64,000 nucleotides of DNA, taken from Streptomyces sp. WM6386. GTDB taxonomy: Bacteria > Actinomycetota > Actinomycetes > Streptomycetales > Streptomycetaceae. This document shows positions 15,372 to 25,971 of this stretch, piece after piece. The translations under genes were made by a program, and so were the position numbers. The notes under the pieces are model-generated. The model did no database searches, was not told the origin of the DNA, and saw nothing but the letters and a program-made list of their open reading frames with translations. Position 1 is the stretch's first letter; each line of letters begins with the position of its first letter. The stretch lies in NCBI RefSeq assembly GCF_000972385.1, contig NZ_JXTE01000018.1, forward strand, positions 55,579-119,578, read 5' to 3'.

Positions 15372-16124
15372 ATGTCTGACGATTCGCGCCCTTCGCGCGC
15401 CGAAGTCCGCACGGCGGTCGTGATTCCGGCCGCCGGCCGGGGCGTACGACTCGGCCCGGGCGCCCCCAAGGCGCTCCGCGCGCTGAACGGCACCCCCATG
15501 CTGATCCACGCGGTCCGTGCGATGGCCGCCTCCCGCGCGGTCTCCCTGGTCGTCGTCGTGGCACCGCCCGACGGCGCCGCCGAGGTCAAGAGTCTCCTCG
15601 ACGCCCACGCCCTCCCCGAGCGCACCGACTTCCTGGTCGTCCCCGGCGGCAAGGAACGCCAGGACTCCGTGAAGCTCGGCCTGGACGCGCTGCCGCCGGA
15701 CTACGACATCGTCCTCGTCCACGACGCCGCCCGCCCGCTGGTCCCCGTGGACACGGTGGACGCGGTCATCGAGGCCGTACGCGAGGGCGCCACGGCCGTC
15801 GTGCCCGCACTGCCCCTCGCCGACACGGTGAAGGAGGTCGAGCCGGCCACGGTCCCGGGCGACCCCGAGCCCGTCGTCGCCACCCCGGAGCGCGCCCGCC
15901 TCCGCGCCGTCCAGACGCCCCAGGGCTTCGACCGCGCGACCCTGATCCGCGCCCACGAGACGGTCACCGACAACGTCACCGACGACGCGAGCATGATCGA
16001 GCAGCTCGGCGCGACGGTCGTGGTCGTCCCCGGCCACGAGGAGGCCTTCAAGGTCACCCGCCCCCTGGACCTGGTCCTCGCGGAGGCGGTCCTGGCGCGC
16101 AGGAGGCTCAACGATGGCTTCTGA
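15372..16124 (+). CDS. ispD: 2-C-methyl-D-erythritol 4-phosphate cytidylyltransferase
   Basis: 250 residues. Third step of the MEP isoprenoid pathway: transfers CMP to methylerythritol phosphate. The nucleotide-binding loop is [23 protein letters not shown] near the start, with the CTP/metal site [12 protein letters not shown] near 118 and [16 protein letters not shown] near 175. It overlaps ispF by 11 bp, consistent with co-translation of consecutive MEP enzymes. Confidence 0.96.
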   Translation: MSDDSRPSRAEVRTAVVIPAAGRGVRLGPGAPKALRALNGTPMLIHAVRAMAASRAVSLVVVVAPPDGAAEVKSLLDAHALPERTDFLVVPGGKERQDSVKLGLDALPPDYDIVLVHDAARPLVPVDTVDAVIEAVREGATAVVPALPLADTVKEVEPATVPGDPEPVVATPERARLRAVQTPQGFDRATLIRAHETVTDNVTDDASMIEQLGATVVVVPGHEEAFKVTRPLDLVLAEAVLARRRLNDGF

Positions 16125-16617
16125 CGCGTTTGCCGGGATGCCGCTGCCGCAGGTCGGCATCGGTACCGACATCCACGCCTTCGAAGCGGGCCGCGAGCTG
16201 TGGTGCGCCGGACTGAAGTGGGAGGGCGAGGGCCCGGGCCTGGCCGGCCACTCCGACGCGGACGTCGTCGCCCACGCCGCGTGCAACGCGCTGTTCTCGG
16301 CGGCGGGCCTCGGTGACCTGGGGCAGCACTTCGGCACGGGGCGCCCCGAGTGGTCGGGTGCATCCGGGATCACCTTGCTGACGGAGGCGGCCCGGATCGT
16401 GAACTCCGCGGGCTTCCGGATCGGCAACATCGCCGTACAGGTCGTAGGACCGCGCCCGAAGATCGGCAAGCGCCGCGACGAGGCCCAGAAGATCCTCTCG
16501 GAGGCGGCGGGAGCACCGGTGTCGGTGTCGGGCGCGACCACGGACGGGCTGGGGTTCCCCGGCCGCGACGAGGGCCTCATGGCGATCGCCACGGCGCTGG
16601 TCGTACGGGTCGGCTGA
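16114..16617 (+). CDS. ispF: 2-C-methyl-D-erythritol 2,4-cyclodiphosphate synthase
   Basis: 167 residues, normal length. Cyclises CDP-ME 2-phosphate with loss of CMP. Metal-binding GTDIHAF near 17-22 and the second His in [16 protein letters not shown]; the tail has [24 protein letters not shown]. It starts inside the last codons of ispD (ATG at 16114). Confidence 0.96.
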   Translation: MASDAFAGMPLPQVGIGTDIHAFEAGRELWCAGLKWEGEGPGLAGHSDADVVAHAACNALFSAAGLGDLGQHFGTGRPEWSGASGITLLTEAARIVNSAGFRIGNIAVQVVGPRPKIGKRRDEAQKILSEAAGAPVSVSGATTDGLGFPGRDEGLMAIATALVVRVG

Positions 16618-16692
16618 CCGACAACGTCACGAATACGTCCCCTTGAGCAGAACGCGCGCAAGGCACTACCCGGGGCCCACTACCCTGGTCTC

Positions 16693-18090
16693 GTGACTAT
16701 TCGGCTGTACGACACCAGCGCCCGGCAGATCCGTGATTTCACCCCGCTCATGCCGGGTTGTGTCTCGATCTACCTCTGTGGTGCCACCGTGCAGGCCGCA
16801 CCGCACATCGGGCACATCCGGTCCGGTCTGAACTTCGACATCATGCGCCGCTGGTTCGAGTACCGCGGCTACGAGGTCACGTTCATCCGCAATGTCACCG
16901 ACATCGACGACAAGATCATCGCCAAGTCGCACGACCAGGGCCGCCCCTGGTGGTCCATCGGCTACGAGAACGAGCGGGCGTTCAACGACGGCTACCAGGC
17001 CCTCGGCTGCCTCCCGCCGACGTACGAGCCGCGTGCCACCGGCCACGTCCCCGAGATGATCGAGATGATGCGCGGCCTCATCGAGCGCGGTCACGCCTAC
17101 GAGTCGGACGGCAACGTCTACTTCGACGTGCGCTCCTTCCCGGGCTACCTCCAGCTGTCCAACCAGGAGCTGGACAATCTGCTCCAGCCCGCCGCGGACG
17201 GCGAGACCGGCAAGCGCGACCCCCGTGACTTCGCGCTGTGGAAGGCGACCAAGCCGGGCGAGCCCGACTGGGAGACCCCGTGGGGCCGTGGCCGCCCCGG
17301 CTGGCACCTGGAGTGCTCGGCCATGGCCCACAAGTACCTCGGTTCCGCCTTCGACATCCACGGCGGCGGCCTCGACCTGATCTTCCCGCACCACGAGAAC
17401 GAGATCGCCCAGGCCAAGGCCTACGGCGACGACTTCGCCGCGTACTGGGTGCACAACGCCTGGGTCACCATGAGCGGCGAGAAGATGTCGAAGTCGCTCG
17501 GCAACAGCGTCCTCGTCTCCGAGATGGTCAAGACGTGGCGCCCGATCGTCCTGCGCTACTACCTCGGCACCCCGCACTACCGCTCGATGATCGAGTACAG
17601 CGAGGAGGCCCTGCGCGAGGCCGAATCGGCGTTCGCGCGCATCGAGGGCTTCGTTCAGCGCGTCGTCGAGAAGGCCGGCACCGTCGAGCCCTCCGCCGAG
17701 GTCCCGCCCGCCTTCGCCGAGGCCATGGACGACGACCTGGGCGTCCCGCAGGCACTGGCCGTCGTCCACACCACGGTCCGCCAGGGCAACAGCGCGCTGG
17801 CCGCCGACGACAAGGAAGCCGCCGTGGCCCGCCTCGCCGAGGTCCGCGCCATGCTCGGCGTCCTCGGCCTCGACCCGCTCGACGCCCACTGGGCCGGCGA
17901 GGAGAGCCGCGGCGAAGACCTGCACGGCGTGGTCGACAGCCTCGTACGACTCGTCCTCGACCAGCGCGAGTCGGCCCGTGGCCGCAAGGACTGGGCCACC
18001 GCGGACGCCATCCGCGACCAGCTCAACCAGTCGGGCCTGTCCATCGAGGACGGCCCCCAGGGACCGCGCTGGACCCTCGGTCCGCGCTAG
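16693..18090 (+). CDS. cysS: Cysteinyl-tRNA synthetase
   Basis: 465 residues from GTG at 16693. Class I synthetase signatures: the HIGH-type PHIGHIRSG near 37 with a nearby zinc-ligand Cys (YLCGATVQ), further zinc ligands in HLECSAMA and HHENEIAQ, and [10 protein letters not shown] near 263. Charges tRNA-Cys. It follows ispF by 75 bp in a housekeeping cluster. Confidence 0.97.
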   Translation: MTIRLYDTSARQIRDFTPLMPGCVSIYLCGATVQAAPHIGHIRSGLNFDIMRRWFEYRGYEVTFIRNVTDIDDKIIAKSHDQGRPWWSIGYENERAFNDGYQALGCLPPTYEPRATGHVPEMIEMMRGLIERGHAYESDGNVYFDVRSFPGYLQLSNQELDNLLQPAADGETGKRDPRDFALWKATKPGEPDWETPWGRGRPGWHLECSAMAHKYLGSAFDIHGGGLDLIFPHHENEIAQAKAYGDDFAAYWVHNAWVTMSGEKMSKSLGNSVLVSEMVKTWRPIVLRYYLGTPHYRSMIEYSEEALREAESAFARIEGFVQRVVEKAGTVEPSAEVPPAFAEAMDDDLGVPQALAVVHTTVRQGNSALAADDKEAAVARLAEVRAMLGVLGLDPLDAHWAGEESRGEDLHGVVDSLVRLVLDQRESARGRKDWATADAIRDQLNQSGLSIEDGPQGPRWTLGPR

Positions 18091-18108
18091 CCCGCTTTCT
18101 TGATCGAT

Positions 18109-18136
18109 TGTGCCGCCCGGCCCTCCGGGCGGCACA
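18109..18136 (+). terminator. Terminator after cysS
   Basis: TGTGCCGCCCGG (18109-18120) pairs perfectly with 18125-18136 around a CCCT loop. Confidence 0.8.
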
Positions 18137-18179
18137 CTGCATAGACATACGTATTACTTCCGTGGAGAACAGGTAGGTC

Positions 18180-19121
18180 ATGGCTGCGAACAACCGCCGC
18201 ATGTCCGGCAAGAAGGGCGCGCAGGTCGGCAGTGGCGGCCAGCGACGCAAGGGTCTCGAGGGCAAGGGTCCGACGCCGCCCGCCGAGATGCGCAAGAAGC
18301 ACAAGGCGAACCGCATCGCGAACGCCAAGGCGAAGCAGGCCGCGCGCCGTCCCACGCCGCGTGGCCGGGGTGGCAAGGGCACGTCCGAGATGGTCGTGGG
18401 CCGCAACCCCGTCGTCGAGGCGCTGCGCGAGGGCGTGCCCGCGATGACGCTGTACGTCCAGCAGTTCATCGACAACGACGAGCGGGTGCGCGAGGCGCTC
18501 CAGCTCGTGGCCGAGCGCGGTGGCATCAACCTCATGGAGGCCCCCCGCCCCGAGCTCGACCGTATGACCAACGGGCTCAACCACCAGGGCCTGGTCCTCC
18601 AGGTCCCGCCGTACGAGTACGCCCACCCCGAGGACCTCGCCAACGCCGCCTACGACCACGGCGAGGACCCGCTGATCGTGGCGCTGGACGGCGTCACCGA
18701 CCCGCGCAACCTGGGCGCAGTCGTCCGCTCGGTGTCGGCCTTCGGCGGCCACGGTGTCGTCGTGCCCGAGCGCCGCGCGGCCGGCATGACCGCCGGTGCC
18801 TGGAAGACGTCCGCCGGTACGGCCGCCCGTACGCCCGTCGCCCGCGCCACCAACCTGACGCGCGCCCTGGAGGCGTACCAGAAGGCCGGCATCGCCGTCG
18901 TCGGTCTCGCCGCCGACGGAGAGCACGAGATCGGCGACCTGGAGGCCCTCGGCGGCCCGGTCGTCATCGTCGTCGGCAGCGAGGGCAAGGGCCTGTCCCG
19001 GCTGGTCGGCGAGACGTGCGACTTCCGGGTACGGATCCCGATGCCGGGCGGCGCGGAGTCGCTGAACGCCGGTGTGGCAGCGGGTGTCGTGCTGTATGAG
19101 GCGGCTCGTCGGCGGGCCTGA
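18180..19121 (+). CDS. rlmB: 23S rRNA (guanosine-2'-O-)-methyltransferase, SpoU/TrmH family
   Basis: 313 residues. The first 70 are a very basic Lys/Arg/Gly tail ([18 protein letters not shown] onward) as in actinobacterial members. Then come a SpoU substrate-binding domain ([14 protein letters not shown]) and the SPOUT knot with motif 1 [12 protein letters not shown], motif 2 [14 protein letters not shown] and motif 3 [25 protein letters not shown]-dependent 2'-O-methylation of RNA. It is closest to RlmB; a TrmH-like tRNA target cannot be excluded. Confidence 0.9.
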   Translation: MAANNRRMSGKKGAQVGSGGQRRKGLEGKGPTPPAEMRKKHKANRIANAKAKQAARRPTPRGRGGKGTSEMVVGRNPVVEALREGVPAMTLYVQQFIDNDERVREALQLVAERGGINLMEAPRPELDRMTNGLNHQGLVLQVPPYEYAHPEDLANAAYDHGEDPLIVALDGVTDPRNLGAVVRSVSAFGGHGVVVPERRAAGMTAGAWKTSAGTAARTPVARATNLTRALEAYQKAGIAVVGLAADGEHEIGDLEALGGPVVIVVGSEGKGLSRLVGETCDFRVRIPMPGGAESLNAGVAAGVVLYEAARRRA

Positions 19122-19249
19122 ACAGGGGTCCGCAGCGTCACCCGTACGGGGGAATTCCGCCTCCGTTCGGGCGATGCGGGCAAGCTTGACGCTGTCCGGA
19201 CACATCCGGGCAGTCAAAGCAGTGTCCTAAACACACGTCACTCGGTTAG

Positions 19250-20866
19250 ATGAGTGTGGACACCAGAACACCCCGCACACCCACGGGGGACCGCTCGTCG
19301 GGATTCGATTCCGGATTCGACGACGCTCCCGCGCTGAGCATGGTGAAGGTGCCGAGCGATCCGGCGCAGGTCATCGTCAATCACGCCAGCTTTCGCGTGC
19401 AGTTGGGCGCGTCGACGAGACGTGCTGCCCAATCCCCGCGGATCGCACGGCACTTGAGCGCCGCCGAGGACACCGCCCGGATGCCCGCCGTGGGAACCAC
19501 GGCCACCGGTGCGGCCCGCCGCCGCCCCGTCGTCTGGAGCGGCAAGTCCGCCCCGGACGACACCGGCGCCCACCGCCTGCTCCAGGCCGTGCGCGGCGGC
19601 GGCGTCCGCCCGGTCGACGAGCCCTCCGCCGACGCCGGAGCCACCCAGGTCATCCCCCGAATCGACGTCTACGACGACGAGTTGGCCCAGACCGTCGAAA
19701 CCCCCGTCGTCGGCGCCCAGCGCACCTACGACGGCGACGAACCCCGCCTCCTGCCCGACATGCGGACCGCCGGCAGCGCCTACGACGAGGAACTCGCCTA
19801 CGGGGACGAGGAGTTCGAGGACACGGCGCGATCCGGTGACACCGGCACGCCCCGGCGCCACGGCGTCGACCCCGCGCGGCACGCCTACTACCCGGGCCGC
19901 CGCATGAACCTGGGCGTCGTCCTCCTCCCGTTGCGCATCTTCCTCGGCTTCATCTCCATCTACGCCGGCATGGGCAAACTCTGCGACCCCGTCTACTTCG
20001 ACGGCGGCAAGCGCGGCTCCATGGTCAAGTGGCTCAACACCCTGCACCCCTGGGAAGTCGCCGAACCACTGCGCCAGTTCGCTCTCCAGCACCCCGTCGG
20101 CTCCGGCCTCGTCATCGCCTTCCTCCAGGTCATCGTGGGTGTCCTCACGATCCTGGGCTGCTGGCAGCGGGTCGGCGCCGCCGTGGGCGCACTGCTCTCC
20201 GCCGCGCTCCTGCTCACCGTCAGCTGGAAGAGCGTCCCCGCCTACGACGCACCCGACATCATCTACCTCGCCGCCTGGTCCCCGCTGATCATCGCCGGCG
20301 CCCCCGTCTACTCCATCGACGGACGCCTCGCCGGCAGCGCCTGGCGCCGCCTCGGACCCCGCTCCGACCTCTGGGAACTGCGCCGCTACGTCCTGCGCCG
20401 GGGCGCCCTCGTCTCGGCCGTCGTCATCGGGCTCACCCTGCTGATCGGCTCGATGCTCGGCGGCGCCGTCCGCGACGCCGACCGGATCATCGTCCCCGGC
20501 CCCGGCGACGCCCCGCGCAACGAACTCCCCGGCTCCCCGCTCCCGCAGGAACCGGGCAAGCGCAAGAAGACCCCGTCCGCCTCCACCTCGCCCACCCAGG
20601 GCGCCACGGCGGGCACGGCCAGCCCCTCCGGCGCCGCCACCACCCCGGGCGCCACCAAGGACACCAGCACCACCACCCCCAGCCAGACCCAGGGCACCGG
20701 CCAGGCCCCGCCCCAGCAGTCCTCCCCGACCGGAGGCGCCCCCAGCACCAGCTCGGGACCGACCGGCGGCACCGGCTCCACGGGCGGCACCGGCGGCACG
20801 ACAGGCGGCTCGGACACCGGAGGCTCCTCCGGCGAACCGGGCCTGGTAGGCGGCCTGTTGGGGTAG
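19250..20866 (+). CDS. DoxX-family membrane protein with long flanking low-complexity regions
   Basis: 538 residues. A disordered cytoplasmic N-terminus (1-215, rich in Arg/Asp/Glu) precedes a four-TM DoxX-like core starting LGVVLLPLRIFLGFISIYAGMGKL near 222 and including HPVGSGLVIAFLQVIVGVLTIL and an AAWSPLIIAGAPVYSIDGRL segment. One more TM (VSAVVIGLTLLIGSMLGG, about 387-404) follows, then a 130-residue Ser/Thr/Gly/Pro-rich external tail. DoxX proteins are linked to quinone-related redox chemistry and thiosulfate oxidation, but this member's role is unknown. Confidence 0.8.
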   Translation: MSVDTRTPRTPTGDRSSGFDSGFDDAPALSMVKVPSDPAQVIVNHASFRVQLGASTRRAAQSPRIARHLSAAEDTARMPAVGTTATGAARRRPVVWSGKSAPDDTGAHRLLQAVRGGGVRPVDEPSADAGATQVIPRIDVYDDELAQTVETPVVGAQRTYDGDEPRLLPDMRTAGSAYDEELAYGDEEFEDTARSGDTGTPRRHGVDPARHAYYPGRRMNLGVVLLPLRIFLGFISIYAGMGKLCDPVYFDGGKRGSMVKWLNTLHPWEVAEPLRQFALQHPVGSGLVIAFLQVIVGVLTILGCWQRVGAAVGALLSAALLLTVSWKSVPAYDAPDIIYLAAWSPLIIAGAPVYSIDGRLAGSAWRRLGPRSDLWELRRYVLRRGALVSAVVIGLTLLIGSMLGGAVRDADRIIVPGPGDAPRNELPGSPLPQEPGKRKKTPSASTSPTQGATAGTASPSGAATTPGATKDTSTTTPSQTQGTGQAPPQQSSPTGGAPSTSSGPTGGTGSTGGTGGTTGGSDTGGSSGEPGLVGGLLG

Positions 20867-20921
20867 CTGAGCCGGTGGGAGGCATTCTGGGACAGCAGCC
20901 CACCGGCTGACCCGAAGACGC

Positions 20922-20953
20922 GAAGGGCCCGGCACACACGTGCCGGGCCCTTC
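20922..20953. terminator. Bidirectional terminator
   Basis: GAAGGGCCCGGCA (20922-20934) pairs perfectly with 20941-20953 around a 6-nt loop, between the convergent DoxX and nucleotidyltransferase genes. Confidence 0.85.
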
Positions 20954-20967
20954 CTGCGACGTGACGC

Positions 20968-21699
20968 TCAGCGCCCCAGCGCCGCCAGCTCCTTCGCCGC
21001 CTCGGTCAGATCCTTGGCGGTGTCGATGGCCCGCCAGTACGCACCCTGCGGAATCGGATAGCCGGCAAGCCGCAGCTCCCGCGCCAGATGCGGGAACGTG
21101 GTCCGCTCATGGTCCCCCCGCTCCGGCAGCATCGACGCGAACTCCGGGGAGAAGACGTACACACCCGCATTGATCTCGTACGTCGTCGGCGGAGCCTCGA
21201 TGAAGTCCGTGATGTGCCCGAACCCGTCGGTCTGCACGGCCCCCCACGGAATCCGCGGCCGCGCCAACGCCAGCGTCGCCACCGCGTCGCGCTCGGCGTG
21301 GAAGTCCGCCATCTCACGCAGCGAGAACCTGGTCCAGATGTCGCCGTTCGTGGCGTACCAGGGCTGGTCCGGGTGCGGAAGACGCGCCGCCGCGTACTTG
21401 AGGCCGCCACCGCGGCCCAGCGGCTCCGTCTCGACGACCGTCGTCACGTTCACGGGCAGATCGGCCGAGTCCAGCCACTTCTGCAGGACGTCGGCGAGAT
21501 GGCCACAGCTGACCACCACGTCCGTCACGCCCTCCTCGGCGAGCCAGACAAGCTGATGGCCGATGATCGGAGTCCCCGTCCCGGGGATCTCGACCATCGG
21601 CTTGGGCCGGTCGTCGGTGTACGGGCGCAGCCGCGAGCCCTGGCCACCTGCCAGGACAACGGCTTGAACGGGGCGGGACGCGGCGTTCGGATCGGTCAT
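20968..21699 (-). CDS. NDP-sugar nucleotidyltransferase
   Basis: 243 residues. Signature GxGxRLRPxTxxxPKPM: VVLAGGQGSRLRPYTDDRPKPMVEI at about 14-38, then GRGGGLKYAA and the metal-binding NGD in YATNGDIWTRF. It is a single Rossmann-like nucleotidyl transferase domain without an added acyltransferase-type beta-helix, as in short glucose-1-P or mannose-1-P nucleotidyltransferases. The sugar cannot be told from the sequence. Confidence 0.85.
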   Translation of the reverse strand: MTDPNAASRPVQAVVLAGGQGSRLRPYTDDRPKPMVEIPGTGTPIIGHQLVWLAEEGVTDVVVSCGHLADVLQKWLDSADLPVNVTTVVETEPLGRGGGLKYAAARLPHPDQPWYATNGDIWTRFSLREMADFHAERDAVATLALARPRIPWGAVQTDGFGHITDFIEAPPTTYEINAGVYVFSPEFASMLPERGDHERTTFPHLARELRLAGYPIPQGAYWRAIDTAKDLTEAAKELAALGR

Positions 21700-21816
21700 G
21701 ACCGAACTGTACGTGGCGTCCCGCTCGCGGCTTCTGCCGGTAACCGTTTCTTATTCAGCCGTAACCTTCCACAAGCGGAATGAATGCCTCCCCCTGATCG
21801 GGAGGAGGCCCTGACC

Positions 21817-22272
21817 TCAGCTGTGTGCCGCCGCCACACCCGTCGCGAAGGAGGTGTCGCAGACGGGCCGGGCGTACGACTGCGCACGCGTCGGGCCGTA
21901 CACCCGCACCGCCGCACGGCCGAGCGCCCGGGCGATCGACGCACAGTGCCTGGCGAGCGAGGGGCGGCCGTTCACGGCCTCCTGGAGGTGGGTGAGGGCG
22001 ATGCCAGGGTTCTCCTGCTGGAGCTCGGTCAGGAGCTTGTCGCGCAGGATGTCCTGAGGTGCACGTGCCCTGGCCTTCGAGGAGGCGCCGGCCGCCGAGA
22101 CGTCGGAGGCGGTGAGCACGGAGCCCGAGGGATCCCCCGACCAGTCGACTCGGGTGACCGCGAGGGTCCCGGAGAGCACCAGGACGACGGGCAGGACAAG
22201 GGTGAGCGTGCGGCCGATACGGCGGGCGGGGCCCCGGCCGCGTCGCGTCTGTTGGTTAGTGGAGTGCTTCAC
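21817..22272 (-). CDS. Membrane-anchored hypothetical protein
   Basis: 151 residues. A basic N-terminus (QQTRRGRGPARRIGR) precedes one TM/signal-anchor segment (TLTLVLPVVLVLSGTLAV). An extracytoplasmic helical domain follows with two Cys (ARHCASIA, RPVCDTSF) about 35 residues apart that could form a disulfide. No family recognised. It lies in the same orientation as the nucleotidyltransferase and msiK. Confidence 0.7.
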   Translation of the reverse strand: MKHSTNQQTRRGRGPARRIGRTLTLVLPVVLVLSGTLAVTRVDWSGDPSGSVLTASDVSAAGASSKARARAPQDILRDKLLTELQQENPGIALTHLQEAVNGRPSLARHCASIARALGRAAVRVYGPTRAQSYARPVCDTSFATGVAAAHS

Positions 22273-22409
22273 GCGTGTGAGGGTAGCGCGGGGTGATGAT
22301 TTGGCGACATTTAGTCACCGGTTCGGGGGATGAACTGATGCCTCGAATTGGGTAAGGCGTTGACGCACACTGCTCGAAATGCCCGGTCTGCCGGGGTATT
22401 TGTCGACAA

Positions 22410-22447
22410 CGAAGAGGGCCCCGCAGCAGGCTGCGGGGCCCTCTTCG
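22410..22447 (-). terminator. Terminator after msiK
   Basis: A 17-bp perfect stem (22410-22426 with 22431-22447, arm CGAAGAGGGCCCCGCAG) and 4-nt loop, 40 bp past the msiK stop. Confidence 0.88.
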
Positions 22448-22487
22448 TCAACCTGGGTGAAATCACCTGGGATGTACTGCCTGTGGG

Positions 22488-23576
<1,089 letters not shown>

Positions 23577-23791
23577 GGTGATGGGCCCCCTTCTACCGGC
23601 AGGAACGTGCCGGACGATCCGTTGTAGGAAGGTGGTGGTGTAGTCCACACAGGTGGACTGGGAGGGACGGTACCTGGCGTTTACCCGATCTGTCAGTAGT
23701 CGAGGGCGTGTGAACTTCGCCGAAATTTTCGACAGGGCGTGGCCGGGACCTGGGTAGACTGCACGGGCGCGTACGCGGCAGACGTATGCAC

Positions 23792-23865
23792 GCCTCCTTA
23801 GCTCAGATGGCCAGAGCAACGCACTTGTAATGCGTAGGTCGTCGGTTCGAATCCGACAGGGGGCT
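23792..23865 (+). tRNA. tRNA-Thr (TGT anticodon)
   Basis: A 74-nt cloverleaf. Acceptor stem GCCTCCT (23792-23798) pairs with AGGGGGC (23858-23864). D-arm AGCTCAGATGGC, anticodon loop ACTTGTAAT with TGT, T-arm GTCGGTTCGAATCCGAC. CCA is not encoded. A hairpin terminator follows at once. Confidence 0.95.
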
Positions 23866-23870
23866 CAGCT

Positions 23871-23906
23871 GAAACCCCGGGTCAGATGCTCTGACCTGGG
23901 GTTTTC
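23871..23906. terminator. Terminator after tRNA-Thr
   Basis: AAACCCCGGGTCAG (23872-23885) against CTGACCTGGGGTTT (23891-23904), one mismatch, flanked by G/C and T residues. Its far edge touches the stop codon of the convergent acetyltransferase gene. Confidence 0.82.
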
Positions 23907-24384
23907 ATGCCCTTCCACCCAGCGCCCGCAGCGCCCCGTCCGTCAGCCGGTACACCGTCCACTCGTCCTGCGGACGTGCCCCCAGCGCCTCGTAGAACGC
24001 GATCGACGGCGCGTTCCAGTCCAGTACCGACCACTCCAGCCGCTCGTACTCCCGCTCCACGCAGATCCGCGCGAGCTCGGTCAGCAGGGCCTTGCCGTGG
24101 CCGCCGCCCCGGGCCTCTGGGCGGACGTAGAGGTCCTCCAGGTAGATGCCGTGGACGCCGCGCCAGGTGGAGAAGTTCAGGAACCACAGGGCGAAGCCGA
24201 CCGCCTCCCCGGTGGCATCGTCCTGGGCGATGTGGGCGAAGGCTGCCGGGCGCTCGCCGAACAGTGCTTCGTGGAGCTGGTCCGGGGTCGCCTTCGCCTC
24301 TTCCAGGGCCTTCTCGTAGTCGGCGAGTTCGCGGACCAGGGCGTGGATGACGGGGACGTCGGCGGGGGTGGCGGTGCGGATCAT
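23905..24384 (-). CDS. GNAT family N-acetyltransferase
   Basis: 159 residues. A complete GNAT fold: MIRTATPADVPVIHALVREL at the start, beta4 IYLEDLYVRPEARGGGHGKALL with the acetyl-CoA loop RGGGHGKAL near 103-111, and NAPSIAFYEALGARP near the end. It resembles diamine (spermidine/thialysine) acetyltransferases of the SAT type (EDLYV, WSVLDWN). ATG overlaps the upstream phosphotransferase stop (ATGA), so the two are coupled. Its TGA overlaps the hairpin at 23871-23906. Confidence 0.88.
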   Translation of the reverse strand: MIRTATPADVPVIHALVRELADYEKALEEAKATPDQLHEALFGERPAAFAHIAQDDATGEAVGFALWFLNFSTWRGVHGIYLEDLYVRPEARGGGHGKALLTELARICVEREYERLEWSVLDWNAPSIAFYEALGARPQDEWTVYRLTDGALRALGGRA

Positions 24385-25274
24385 GAAGGGTGGTGGCCTT
24401 TCAGGCGTCGGGCGATTTCCAGTTGTGCCGGCTCCAGCGGGCGCCCGTCCTCGATGTCCCACAGGCAGTTCTGGAGAACGCGGCCCAGTGTCCAGGCACG
24501 CGCGCGTGGGCGATCCAGAGCCAGGACGTCCGTCATGGCGTCGAAGCGCCGGCGCACCTCGTCGGGGTCGAAGCGGTTGCCGATGGCGGGGAGGAGGTCG
24601 AAGCCGGGGTCGCCGGCGAGGGGCTTGGGGTCGATGGCGAGCCAGGGCGCACGGTCTGCGGCCAGGACGTTGTCGTAGTGGAGGTCCCAGTGCAGGAGGC
24701 GGTCGCCGGGTTCGTCCACGACCTCCCGTACCGCCGCCGCGCAGTCGGCGACCAGTCTCCGCGCCTGCGTATCGGCGATCCGCTCCAGTGCCCGCGGTGT
24801 CCGTTCCACCATGGCCGCGGCGATGTCGCCGAGCGTGCGCATCCCCCGCGGTGCCGGTCCGGAGGTGAGGTGGGCCAGCAGGTGGGCGATGACCAGGACG
24901 GCCTCGCGGGAGTCCGGGACGTGGGAGAGCATGCGGGCCGGGTCCAGGCGTTCCAGGAGCATGGTGCCTGTCGCGGCGTCGTGGTCCAGCAGGCGTACCG
25001 CTCCGTCGCCGTCCCACGCGCGCAGGGCGACCGGTTCGCCTTCGCTCTCCTCGTCCAGCAGCTGGAGTTTCAGTACGGCCGGGAGCTCGTCCGTGCGGCG
25101 CACGACCGGCAGGACCAGTGCCGTGACGCCGTGCATCGCGGCGCCGTCCCGTCGTAGGTCCCACTGGTCCAGGAAGTCCGCTGCCAGTCGGGGCAGTCCG
25201 GCGATGAATCTTCGCCCTGCCTCTCCGTTGAACTTCTCCTGCGACGCCGCCAGTCCCTCCGGAATGTCGATCAT
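24381..25274 (-). CDS. Aminoglycoside/hydroxyurea antibiotic resistance kinase family protein
   Basis: 297 residues of the APH(6)/Hur family. The catalytic loop LLHWDLHYDNVLA at about 192-204 holds the Asp base and Asn metal ligand, and WLAIDPKPLAGDPGFDLLP carries the DFG-like Asp. ATP-lysine candidate in AVLKLQLLDEE. Members include streptomycin 6-phosphotransferase, but many Streptomyces copies have unknown substrates. Translationally coupled to a GNAT gene by a 4-bp overlap; the pair of modifying enzymes may act on one small molecule (inference). Confidence 0.85.
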   Translation of the reverse strand: MIDIPEGLAASQEKFNGEAGRRFIAGLPRLAADFLDQWDLRRDGAAMHGVTALVLPVVRRTDELPAVLKLQLLDEESEGEPVALRAWDGDGAVRLLDHDAATGTMLLERLDPARMLSHVPDSREAVLVIAHLLAHLTSGPAPRGMRTLGDIAAAMVERTPRALERIADTQARRLVADCAAAVREVVDEPGDRLLHWDLHYDNVLAADRAPWLAIDPKPLAGDPGFDLLPAIGNRFDPDEVRRRFDAMTDVLALDRPRARAWTLGRVLQNCLWDIEDGRPLEPAQLEIARRLKGHHPS

Positions 25275-25307
25275 CGTTCGAGGCTATCGGCGTGGGTAAA
25301 TCGGGTC

Positions 25308-25961
25308 ATGCGAATTGGCCGGGGCTTGCACAGGGTGTGGATGTACGTCCGCAGCGCCCCCGGCACGTACATCTGGCTGGCGCTTCTGTTCGGGACGACC
25401 ATCGCTCTGCACCACATGTCGCCGGAGTTCGAGGAGGAGTTCCTGCGGCAGCGGTCCACCAACATCCATGAGCTGTCGAACAACCCGGTCCGGGTGCTCA
25501 TCTCCAGTGCGATGTGGATCGACGGCGGGTACTGGCTGCCGTACGTCGTCCTCTACTCCCTCTTCCACGCACAGGCCGAGCGCTGGCTCGGTACGGTCCG
25601 TTGGCTCGCGGTGTGCGTGGCGGCGCATGTGCTGGCCACGCTGATCAGTGAGGGCGCGCTGCTGTGGGGGATCCGGCACGGGATGGCGCCCGAGTCCGCG
25701 GTCAACACGCTGGACATCGGGGTGAGTTACGCGCTGGCCGGGGTGGTCGCGGTGCTCACGTACCGGATCCGGGCGCCGTGGCGGTATCCGTACGGCATGG
25801 TCGTGCTCGTCGTCTACGGGGTGCCGTTGGTGACCGGGCGGACCTTCACCGACCTGGGGCACTTCACCGCCGTACTGATCGGGTTGGGGTGCTATCCGCT
25901 GGTCAGGGGGCGTCCAAGACCACGAAATCCGAAGGAGACAGCGGCCGCTCTCAGGGGCTAA
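25308..25961 (+). CDS. Rhomboid-like integral membrane protein
   Basis: 217 residues with about six TM segments. The expected rhomboid order is seen: WxR-like loop (NNPVRVLISSAMWIDG), TM4 with Ser in LDIGVSYALAG, and TM6 His in TDLGHFTAVLIGL. The canonical GxSG is GVSY here, so the active-site neighbourhood is altered. Actinobacterial proteins of this type are called rhomboid-like and may be inactive. It is 10 bp upstream of the FAD oxidoreductase, so probably co-transcribed. Confidence 0.7.
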   Translation: MRIGRGLHRVWMYVRSAPGTYIWLALLFGTTIALHHMSPEFEEEFLRQRSTNIHELSNNPVRVLISSAMWIDGGYWLPYVVLYSLFHAQAERWLGTVRWLAVCVAAHVLATLISEGALLWGIRHGMAPESAVNTLDIGVSYALAGVVAVLTYRIRAPWRYPYGMVVLVVYGVPLVTGRTFTDLGHFTAVLIGLGCYPLVRGRPRPRNPKETAAALRG

Positions 25962-25971
25962 CGTCCCCGCC

